Shown: positions 10,337 through 18,664 of the stretch, one piece after another | Layout: each line of letters opens with the position of its first letter | Numbering within the stretch: position 1 is the first letter of the stretch | NCBI GenBank assembly: GCA_003254885.1 | Contig: QANT01001106.1 | Location: 1 to 33,292, forward strand | Direction: 5' to 3' | Source: Purshia tridentata | Taxonomy: Eukaryota; Streptophyta; Magnoliopsida; Rosales; Rosaceae | Length of the DNA: 33,292 nt | Position numbers and translations under genes: made by a program | The notes under the pieces: generated by a model | Told to the model about the DNA's origin: nothing | The model's input: the letters and a program-made list of their open reading frames with translations, nothing else | The model's database searches: none

Positions 10337-11879
10337 GTCAATGAGTAAAAACAAGGTCTGGGAACTTGTAGATTCATCTGCAGATATCAAGGCCATAGGG
10401 TGCAAGTGGGTGTTCAAAACCAAGAGAGACTCTCATGGCAACTTAGAGCGTCATAAGGCAAGGTTGGTTGCTAAAGGATTTACCCAGAGAGAGGGTGTGG
10501 ATTACAATGATACTTTTTCATCAGTTTCTCCCAAAGACTCCTTGAGAATTATCATGGCTATTGTGTCACATTTTGATCTAGAACTGCATCAAATCGACGT
10601 GAAGACTGCCTTCCTAAATGGAGAACTTAAAGAAGAGATTTATATGGTCCAACCTCCAGGATTTGAAGAAAAGGGGAAGGAGAACATGGTGTGTAAGTTA
10701 AATAAGTCTATATACGGCTTAAAACAAGCGTCTAGGCAATGGTATCTCAAGTTTGACCAAGTGGTGACTAATTATGGTTTTTCTGAGAATGTGGTCGATG
10801 AGTGCATCTATCTTAAGGTTAGTGGCAGCAAGTTTATTTTTCTAGTTCTTTACGTAGATGATATTTTATTGGCTAGTAATGATGTCAATTTACTTANTAT
10901 TTTATTGGCTAGTAATGATGTCAATTTACTTAGAGATACTAAAGCTATGTTGTCACAAAGTTTTGAGATGAAGGACCTTGGAGCAGCGTCTTATGTGCTT
11001 GGCATTGAAATCATTAGAGACAGACCTCGTGGCCTGTTGGGCTTGTCACAAAGGTCATATATAAACCGTGTGCTGAAAAGGTTTAATATGGAAAATTGTG
11101 CATATGGAGAAGTCCCAATTGGTAAAGGGGATAAGTTCAGTAAAATGCAATGTCTTAGAAATGATTTAGAGAAGAGAGGTATGGAAAATAAACCCTATGC
11201 TTCTTTAGTAGGCAGCCTTATGTATGCACAAGTCTGCACTCGCCCAGACATTGCTTTTGCTGTAAGTGTACAGGGAAGGTTTCAATCAAATCCTGGCTTG
11301 TTACATTGGACAGCAGCAAAGAAGGTTCTTCGTTATTTGCAAAGAACAAAAGGTTTTATGCTTGTTTATAGTAGGAGTGACAAGCTTGAAGTGACTGGTT
11401 ATACAGACTTAGATTTAGGAGGGTGCGTTGATGACTTAAAGTCAACGTCTGGCTATATTTTCTTTCTAGCAGGAGGTGCAATTTCATGGAGGAGTGCAAA
11501 ACAAACTGTCCTGTCCACTTCTACTATGCAGGCAGAGTTTATTGGTTGTTATGAAGCGACTAAGCAAGCTATTTGGTTGAAGAATTTTATTAGTGGACTT
11601 CAAGTAGTTGATTCTATTGCAAGGCCATTAAGAATTTATTGTGACAACCAGGCGGCTGTGTTTTATTCCAAAAACAACAAAAGGACTTCAGCTTCCAGGC
11701 ATATGGATATTAAGTATTTACTGGTGAGGGATAAAGTTCGAGAAGAACTAGTCATAGTTGAGCATATTACCACTCAAGCCATGATAGCTGATCCACTTAC
11801 TAAGGGTTTACCAGTGGGAGTGTTTAAAGACCATGTAACCCGCATGGGTTTAGTGGAGTCTTTTGATGCAGTTGAGTAG
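10337..11879 (+). pseudogene. Copia reverse transcriptase and RNase H
   Basis: One long open frame from about 10161 to the TAG at 11877-11879; the RT part starts at SMSKNKVWELVD. Motifs in order: [47 protein letters not shown], and the intact catalytic YVDD (10851-10862). After the thumb (MKDLGAASYVLGIEI) come PYASLVGSLMYA and the RNase H domain with SWRSAKQTVLSTST, YCDNQAA and SRHMDIKY, ending in IADPLTKGLP. A 36-base, 12-codon direct repeat with an N (10897) interrupts the frame just after YVDD and duplicates ILLASNDVNLL; this may be an assembly fault. Upstream breaks mean it could not be made as part of an intact polyprotein. Confidence 0.9.
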
Positions 11880-12424
11880 TGGGAGTAAATTTTGTCAGGT
11901 TTCTTCTATTTTTCTGTTATTTTTCAGTTTTGAACATGTTTAGCTACTATTAAATGATGTTTTGTTTGTGCACTTAAACTTGAACATCAATAAAGTTTGT
12001 TTTTCAGCCTGATATAAGTGTTGTATTATTGCTGATATAACTAACATGTAGCATGCAATGTCAATACGGATATACATGTCTCTTTAGTGGTGACATAGAG
12101 GCTTCTTTTGTAGCATAGAGATGGTTTTACATGAACTATAAAGTTGGACTAGAATGTGGGAGTTCTCAGGCATTGTTTCCACGTTGTTTCCCATCTTATC
12201 TTATTGAAGTTCCTTGTAAATATGGTCTTAGTACTTGTGGTCATAGAGTGCCTATGTAATTTTAGTATGCATATGTTTTCTATGGTTCAATATTAATGGT
12301 TATGTTTGACTGGAGTTTTGTTTTGGTTTTGATCGTGTTGTTGGATTCAGTGATCACAAAAGATGTCTGGCCTAGTTTGTTTTGAATTCTTGCTGAGTAA
12401 TCAATACATGCCCAAGTGGGAGAC
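11880..12424 (+). other. Copia 3' untranslated region and polypurine tract
   Basis: No coding potential. AATAAA at 11989-11994 could act as a polyadenylation signal. The purine-rich AAGTGGGAGAC at 12414-12424 directly before the 3' LTR is the polypurine tract that primes plus-strand DNA synthesis. Confidence 0.75.
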
Positions 12425-13020
12425 TGTTAGACTAAATTTGGGCTTATTGATTACAAGGCATGTTTTCAGATGTTTGCCTAGGCCCAGATAATAGGATCCA
12501 GCAATATGTTATCCGGTTATTCACATAATCAGTTAAGTGGATTATGGGAAACCTATTGTTTTGAATTACTTGATTAAGTAAGATAAGGATAGGATATATT
12601 TAAATTGATGCTTAAAGATATGCTGTTAATCCGGTTATTCACATTATCAGTTAAGTGGATTATAGGAAACCTATTGTTTTGAATTACTTGATTAAGTAAG
12701 ATAAGGATAAGATATATTTAAATTGATGCTTAAAGATATGCTGTTTAAAATCACCTTAATAGGAGGGATTTTATCAGAATGACATCTATATAAGGTTGGG
12801 TCCCTGCTCTCACAAACTCACGCTCAACACAGTCTATTCCTATTGAAAAAGACAGAGCATACAGAGAGTTTGCAGAGAGTAGAAGACTTCATCTTGCTGC
12901 TGTGTCGATGGCTACTTCAGGTAAAACCATTTGACCTTGTCTATCTTGGATGAACACTGAGGTATGTCTTTGTATCTCTAATGTCTATACGTTTTAGTAA
13001 CCACTGTCTTACAGTTTACA
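12425..13020 (+). repeat. 3' LTR of copia element 2 with internal duplication
   Basis: 596 bp, against 477 bp for the 5' LTR. The difference is a 118-bp direct tandem duplication (12511-12628 and 12629-12746) upstream of the TATA box, plus one extra C. Within the first copy three positions differ from both the second copy and the 5' LTR. Followed by the target duplication TCCTA. Confidence 0.93.
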
Positions 13021-13025
13021 TCCTA

Positions 13026-14590
13026 CCCCTAACCTAGACCACGGCGTGTGACACCAAGAATATTTACCATCGGACTCACTAGACTCACTCATTTTGGAAT
13101 TAGGGTGACGTGCATAGTCAAACAAGTGTTTTCTAACCCACTCCCTAGGGTTTGCACAACAATAGTCTGAGTCCTAACAGAAATGACCAGATGTGTTTAA
13201 AAAAGGTGCAAAGGTTACAAAGTGAGTGTAGACAAAAATTTAAAGAAGGCGTGACTTACAGAGTAGTCGCTGATTTGCACGATCTCTGGATCCCGAGTAT
13301 AGCTCACAAGAGCATTATCACCCGCATCATGCTCAGTTTCTCGGCGGAATCACTACCTTCTGCCAGGTGTGGAACATCAAAAGCAACATGTGACCAAAAC
13401 TATCAAGGTTATTTCAACAGTTGACAAAACAAACAACAACTTAAGGGAAAGTACACATTTACATCTAGTGAATTTTGCCCCGACTAAGGTAAATCTTCGC
13501 ATGGCAGAACCAAGGAGGAGTGTTTTCCCTTGGTGGGGTGGGAACTCCTATCATGGGAGGAGACTGTTGAGGGGCATCAAGTATCTAAAGGAAAAAATGG
13601 TTAGTGAAGATTTATAACCTTGCAAGTTTGAAAGCTTACAGGTGAAAGGGTTGGCGGCGAAGGCATTCCTACCACAGAGTCAGCCACCATATCATCTGAT
13701 TGGGAGGCATTGTCCCCGATAGGAAGAAAAGTTTCTATCAATGGCAGCGCCACGCTGAAATCATCGACTAAGCTTTCTTTAGCATCACTATAAACCTCCA
13801 CCACATATTGATTATCGTTAACCTAAAACTCATAATGTTATATTCCAAGGCATGTCAAAGCATGAACAAGGACTTTTAAATTTAAATTTACCTCTGGGCC
13901 ACCTTTACCTTTGATCATGGTACGTTTCTCTTACGTTGGGGAGGAGCTCTTGGGGATGGTGTAGGTTGGTTTTCCTCATCACTTTCATCAGCAAAGGGAG
14001 TTAAGAATTAGCTAAAGTCTAAACTTTTGTTCCTAGACAACTAAGAGGAAAACTCACCAAGAAGCATGGGCTTTCGTTTTTTAGAACCCTCGGTGGGAGT
14101 ATGAGTCATTGCCTTGGTTTGTTTTTGTAGAGAGGCATGTATTGCGACTATAAGACCCTTGCCTTTCCCAGAAGCTACACTATTGAAAAGAGTTAGAAAG
14201 GTTGAAATTTTATAGAGAATCATTAATTGGACAGAAGTGATGCTACCTTGTGGGAAAGAATTTTGGTTCTTTAGAAGCACGGCTGAATTCAAGAACATCT
14301 TTCATTTCTTTGGCGAGCATGTCATTCACTGGAAGCTTGAAGTTGACTGCAAAGAATTTCAACTAGCTCGAATATGACTTGGTCACCACCATAGAGGAAT
14401 GACAATAATCTATTTCCAGACCTCGGTAGTTTTCGTTCAAGTCTTTTTTAAGTTCCTCAAAAATGTTATTGTCATTAATGACTTGGTGAAAAGAGCTGAG
14501 GTAGTTGTAGGCATCACTTAGAGGGATATGGATGGCCTGGATGGATCCCAGCTACCGTGCACACATGTGTTACATAAGTGATTTCAATTA
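13026..14590 (-). pseudogene. 5' exons of the unidentified gene split by element 2
   Basis: Read on the minus strand from 14590, coding-like blocks are separated by plausible introns. The first (14590-14299) gives HIPLSDAYNYLSSFHQVIND and VNFKLPVNDMLAKEMKD with one stop. The next (about 14175-14041) gives KGKGLIVAIHASLQKQ and a basic GSKKRKP. An acidic/proline block (SDEENQPTPSPRAPPQRKR) follows near 13990. The best exon is 13822-13640: preceded by TTTTAG, followed by GTAAGC, 183 bp, open in phase 0, with PLIETFLPIGDNASQSDDM. A proline-rich exon follows at about 13585-13470, then weaker ones near 13385-13253 and 13146-13040 (EWVRKHLFDYARHPNSK). The layout continues at 6761-5977 beyond element 2. 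Function unknown. Stops and a frameshift argue that it is decayed. Confidence 0.55.
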
Positions 14591-14703
14591 TTGTGCATAA
14601 TGAGATTTGAATTTACAATAGCAAAGGTTTTATGCAAGACAATTTACAATTGAGCAATTTTATTGCTTTTTTGTTTATTAATTATTTAATTGCAATAAAA
14701 GAA
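14591..14703. other. Left flank of copia element 3
   Basis: AT-rich sequence up to the target duplication GTTTG (14704-14708). No coding signal seen. Confidence 0.5.
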
Positions 14704-14708
14704 GTTTG

Positions 14709-14884
14709 TGTTTTAAAAATATATGACTAGGGTTTGTGGAGGCAAAGAGAATCTTCACGTTCTCTTATTCATTCAGGAATATATATATTTATACAGAGGT
14801 AGGGTTTACTCACTTTAATAAATTACAAGTATACCCCTACAACTAATTACAAGAATAGCCACACTAATAAAGATATTTACAACA
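14709..14884 (-). repeat. 3' LTR of copia element 3
   Basis: 176 bp, starting TGTTTTAAAAATATATGAC and ending TTTACAACA on the plus strand. Next to it the bases 14885-14894 read CCAAGGGGTAG-like on the minus strand, a polypurine tract touching the LTR. Confidence 0.93.
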
Positions 14885-14895
14885 CTACCCCTTGG
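14885..14895 (-). other. Polypurine tract of element 3
   Basis: On the minus strand CCAAGGGGTAG runs straight into the LTR start TGTTG. Its position and purine content fit the primer for plus-strand synthesis. Confidence 0.7.
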
Positions 14896-14940
14896 ATATT
14901 CCATGTCATTAGTGTTGTCTTTGCTATGCGCTTCTAAGTT

Positions 14941-15319
14941 GCCTCGTCAAAACCTTGCCAGGTAATAAAAACCCTGTGGGAACAAAAACAACCCTGGTCA
15001 AAGGAGAAAAGAGTACAACGCGCGTGAGTGTGGACTTTTCGCATCAGTACCTCGGAAGTAGGTGAAGTCATCTCATAGTATATTAATGGAAGCGGAGTGC
15101 ATTTAGAGTTGCTACACCAAAACCTTGCCCGGTAAACCCAGTGGGACAAACCCGTGGTCAAAGGAAAAAGATGAGCAAATGCATATATATCGAATCGAGG
15201 CATCTTCAGGATGCTATATGAGTGGGGTGACCATGCCAAGATGTGCCTCATTAAAACCTTGCCAGGTAACAAAACCCAGTGGGACAAAATAACCCTGGAC
15301 GAAGGACAAAAGAGTACAC
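14941..15319 (-). repeat. Three copies of an AAACCTTGCC repeat in the 3' untranslated region
   Basis: Three imperfect units of about 66-76 bp lie at 14941-15019, 15111-15176 and 15244-15319. Each has the plus-strand order AAAACCTTGCCAGGTAA, then ACCCAGTGGGACAAA, then CCCTGGTCAAAGG and AGAGTACA. They are separated by about 70-90 unrelated bases. A similar motif is familiar to me from 3' regions of plant short-LTR copia elements; its role is unknown. The open frame 14934-15287 on the minus strand is only a translation of these repeats. Confidence 0.75.
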
Positions 15320-15353
15320 GATGGTCAAGTGAGTATGCCTCAGGATACTCCCC

Positions 15354-15373
15354 CTGATATCGACTCCCCCTGA
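15354..15373 (-). other. Twin G-rich purine tracts downstream of pol
   Basis: On the minus strand the sequence GTCAGGGGGAGTC is followed at once by ATATCAGGGGGAGTATCC. This G-rich motif just after pol resembles an internal polypurine tract found in this copia type. Function inferred only. Confidence 0.45.
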
Positions 15374-15399
15374 CGACTATATACTATATAAATCAAACA

Positions 15400-17001
15400 A
15401 TTTACACAAGCTAATACCTCAAACATGTTGCAAGAATGTGGGCTTTCGTAGTGACTTGGTGATGAAACTCGTCTTCATTTACTTAATGCAAGCGGCATTA
15501 TCTTCTGAGATAATGGTTGGTTCATCAGTGGTGGAATACAGCCCACATGTACTTCGAACATGCTTGGTAACGGCTTCAAGCCATATACATTCACGAACTG
15601 TCTCGTGAAGAGCTAGAATCTCAGCATGATTCGAAGAGGTAGCAACAAGGGTCTGATTCGTAGACCTCCAAGATATTGCTGTATTCCCAATGGTAAAGAC
15701 ATAACCAATTTGGGAACGTGCCTTGTGCAAGTCTGATAGATAACCCCTGTCAGAAAATCCAACAAGGCATGCATCATTCCGAGGGCCAAAAGGGGGTTCG
15801 ACCCATTCCAAGATACATAGGGATAGAATAAGCCCATATCTGTAGTACCACTAAGGTAGCAGAAAATGTCTTTTATGCCATTCCAGTAGCGGCGTGTTGG
15901 CGCAGAGCTATATCTAGCTAGCAAGTTCACAGTGAATGTGATGTCCGGTCTAGTGCATTGAGCCAAGTACAATGATGAGCCTATTGCACTTAGGTATGGA
16001 ACTTCTGGTGCTAATACCTTTTCGTTATCATCTGCGGGACGAAACAAATCCTTCTTAGGATCTAGACTACAGACGATCATGGGTGTGCATGAAGGCTTCG
16101 ATTTATCCTCATTAAAGCGCCTTAACATCTTTTGGATGTATTTTGATTGATGGACCAAAATCTCATCTGCATAGTGCTCGAGCTCCAGGCCGAGACAGAA
16201 ATTCTTTCTCCCAAGATCTTTCATTGAATTCCGACTTCAGGTGCTTAACAGTCTCATTGATCTATTCAAGAGCACCAAATAGATTTATGTCATTGACATA
16301 AACAACTGCAACAGTAAATCCGGAACTTGTTTTCCTAATAAACACGCATGGGCACAGTTCATTATTCAAATATCCCTTTCCAATCAAATATTCACTTAGA
16401 CAGTTATACCACATCCATCCGGATTATTTCAATCCATAAAGTGAACGCCTCAAACAAATGGAGAGCGTGTTCCGTGGTCTGGAACTATTTGCATCGAAAA
16501 TCTTAAGTCCTTCAGGAACTTTCATATATATCTCTGTATCAGGATCCCCATAGAGATAAACTGTGACCACATCCATAAGCTGCATATTCAGTTTTTCGGA
16601 AACTACCAAACTGATAAGGTAGTGAATATTATGACATTCATTACGAGAGAATACATCTCCTCGTAATCAATCCCAGGGCGTTGAGAAAATTGTTGCGCCA
16701 CTAGACGAGCCTTGTATCTCACAATCTCGTTTTTCTCATTACGATTAGTTACAAATACCCATTTAAATTCTACAGGTTTAACATGGGGAGGTGTAGGGAC
16801 GACAGGCCCAAACACTCTTCTCTTTGTCAAGGAATATAATTCAACCAGGATTGCTTCTTTCCATTTTGGCCAGTCGTCTTGACGTTGACATTCATCAATG
16901 GAGCAAGGTTCGATGTCATCGCTAATTATGATTTCGGTAGCTACCGTGAATACAAATATATCATCGATGATAATCTCATTTCGATTCCAGATCTCACACA
17001 A
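15400..17001 (-). pseudogene. Element 3 reverse transcriptase and RNase H, broken
   Basis: Minus-strand pieces. 17001-16603 holds the RT start (EFKWVFVTNRNEKNEIVRYK, then ARLVAQQFSQRPGIDYEE). 16609-16424 holds MQLMDVVTVYLYGDPDTEIY to RRSLYGLK. 16400-16230 holds the catalytic region, and 16224-15800 the thumb (MKDLGRKNFCLGLELEHYAD, then YLAQCTRPDITFTVNLLARY). 15811-15479 is RNase H (YVFTIGNTAISWRS, ISEDNAACIK). The catalytic box at 16289-16300 reads YVND, not YVDD, so one of the two metal-binding Asp residues is Asn. Frameshifts separate the pieces near 16610, 16420, 16225 and 15800. After DNAACIK a stop and frame change follow and the usual RNase H tail is missing. Confidence 0.88.
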
Positions 17002-17640
17002 GCATGCATAATTTATCGAGATTTCTTTGTTTTCGGGAGTGGGTTCAAATGTTGGAGCGTCCCCAACACCGTCTCTTCCAGGACGAACCCATAATCCGAA
17101 ACAATCTCGTGAGATGGATCGATTGAGGTTGCGATGTCAAGAAGATTCATTTGTGCCAAATTTACCCTCTTCTAGGGATAAGAATCCTTCGAACCTAGTG
17201 GTCTACCTCTCTTCTGGGCAGGGACATATGACTGGTTAGCCGCCATGGCCGTACCTCGTCCATCTGGGACGACACGTCCTACAGGGACGACAAGTCCAAC
17301 GGGGACAACACATCCTACGGGGACGACACGTCCAACGGGGATGACACGTCTTACGGGGACAGATATCCTTGCAGGCACGTTTGCAGCAGGTATATGTGAT
17401 CTCGTCACTTTAGCTAGATCAGAGAAAGCGTCTGGCTACACTCTGTAGATCTAGAATTCTCCGCAATTCACTATAACATTGTGCGGTTCGGGGATCAACA
17501 TGAGATATAGTGGGGATATTCCACGTCAATTCACGTCGTTCATCAGGAACGATGACGTTCTTATCTCCCCCTAACGGCGGGAAGACTATCTCATCAAAGT
17601 GACAATCCACAAATCTGGCGGGAAAGAGATCGCCTATCAA
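17002..17640 (-). pseudogene. Element 3 integrase-RT linker with basic motif and hexapeptide repeat
   Basis: The minus-strand frame 17640-17419 begins within GDLFPARFVDCHFDE, the usual end of the integrase C-terminal region in this family, and continues with PPLGGDKN. The next frame (17408-17172) gives a VVPVGR-type hexapeptide repeat and then KRGRPLGSKD, an AT-hook-like basic motif typical of this linker. A frameshift near 17415 separates the two. The segment is not known to be catalytic. Confidence 0.75.
17266..17355 (-). repeat. Five 18-bp tandem repeats encoding VVPVGR
   Basis: Units start at 17266, 17284, 17302, 17320 and 17338, with a partial unit at 17356. Plus-strand consensus is GGGACGACACGTCCWACG. 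The 18-bp period keeps the frame open on both strands, which produces mirror open frames on plus and minus; only the minus frame belongs to the element. Confidence 0.92.
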
Positions 17641-18350
17641 GGCTTCTAAAAAGTGTAGAATGAATGAGGATTCATAATCGATTGATCATTCGTTGAGGGC
17701 CCAATTTTGTACCTTGTGGCGGCACAATTGGCACATAAATTACACACCCAAATACGCGTAAGTGCGAAACGTCAAGTTCGTACCCAGTTGCCAACTGTAA
17801 CGCAAAGTAAGGTTGGGTAGCAGTGGGCCTCAACCGGACCAACCTAGCTACAAGCGAGATTGAATAGCCCTATGCAGAAAAATAGTGAAATCTTTACTAG
17901 TCTTTGCATATGATGGTCTAGTATTCAACTTTCCCAACAAGCAGGCTTGGCATAGTGTGTCACTAAACACAAAATTATAAGGGGATGCCTGTGTAATGAA
18001 TTGAGGATATGGCGGATCATACTTTGACCTGGGTGTTCTGACCAGTCATGCCATAGCAAAAAAAACCGCTCAAATTAGTTAACGTCTGGCTAACTACATA
18101 GTTTGCCTCAATCAATCTAATGGTCGTCATATAGAGACCATTCGAGAGACATTTCAATTTTTCCAATATACGCTTCTGGCCGTACAAATTGAAAGTTATG
18201 GAAAGATATTCCACTCAATTTCCTCAATGATTTCAATGTGATAACCATTGGTTCGAATATCCTTAAAACCCAACAACATAAAATGGAACATGGAGAATTT
18301 AAGGCCTCATTAATGGTAAATTCAGTACCACTGGACAACATAAAATGGGC
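17641..18350 (-). pseudogene. Element 3 integrase, catalytic core deleted
   Basis: Minus strand. After the protease, GAG-pre-integrase is recognisable (WHDWSEHPGQSM near 18055-18020, frame broken, then LCQACLLGKLNTRPS near 17950), giving the zinc-binding HHCC part. Only about 80 bases later the sequence already reads as the integrase C-terminal region (RLRPTATQPYFALQLATG, then HLRVFGCVIYVPIVPPQ, 17840-17700). The DDE catalytic core of about 170 residues that normally lies between them is absent. The element could not integrate by its own enzyme. Confidence 0.75.
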
Positions 18351-18659
18351 TTTGCCATGGCCCTCTACCAGGTTGGATTAGCCTGATATGGTTGTCACAG
18401 AGGTATGAGTAGGCAATAAGTTTGAAAAATACTTCCGTTTCCGGGTGTGCGTAGTAGCACTGTCAGCCAGACAACAAACTTCCCCACAAAACATGCCTAT
18501 TCATAGACTTAATTCAATGTATGAAAATAAATAACTTCATTGAATTAACATCCGAACATAACCAAATTTCCAAAAACTAACAATCCAAAACATAAATCAC
18601 CAAAATAATTCGAATATGAATCATTATTCAGAGAATAAAATAAATATGGAACAAGCGCC
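18351..18659 (-). pseudogene. Element 3 protease region, broken
   Basis: On the minus strand CLADSATTHT (18444-18473) is the copia aspartic protease active site in the DSATTHT form seen in this lineage. It is followed by KRKYFSN and, after a frameshift, by LVEGHGKAHFMLSSGTEFTI. The upstream 18480-18659 is AT-rich and no longer clearly coding. The nested solo LTR separates this region from gag. Confidence 0.75.
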
Positions 18660-18664
18660 GATCA

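Larger units (their letters stand above)
6767..13020 (+). mobile_element. Complete but inactivated Ty1/copia LTR retrotransposon (element 2)
   Basis: LTRs at 6767-7243 (477 bp) and 12425-13020 (596 bp) both start TGTTAGACTAAATTTGGG and end ACAGTTTACA. The target duplication TCCTA is at 6762-6766 and 13021-13025. Between them lie a primer-binding site for initiator Met-tRNA, gag, protease, integrase, RT, RNase H and a polypurine tract, in the copia order. By eye the LTRs differ by about five substitutions and one single-base indel outside a duplication in the 3' copy, so the insertion is fairly young. The coding region carries two stops, at least four frameshifts and an internal deletion, so the element cannot move by itself. 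Protein similarity suggests a Tnt1-like lineage; that is inference. It is inserted in the decayed gene, probably in an intron. Confidence 0.95.

Noticed and set aside
14934..15287. 117-codon minus open frame with repeated SHWV motifs
   Set aside because: It is a translation of the three 3' untranslated repeats and lies after the end of pol.
17172..17448. Plus-strand frame with a TGTTRPTGT repeat
   Set aside because: Mirror of the minus-strand hexapeptide repeat that belongs to copia pol.
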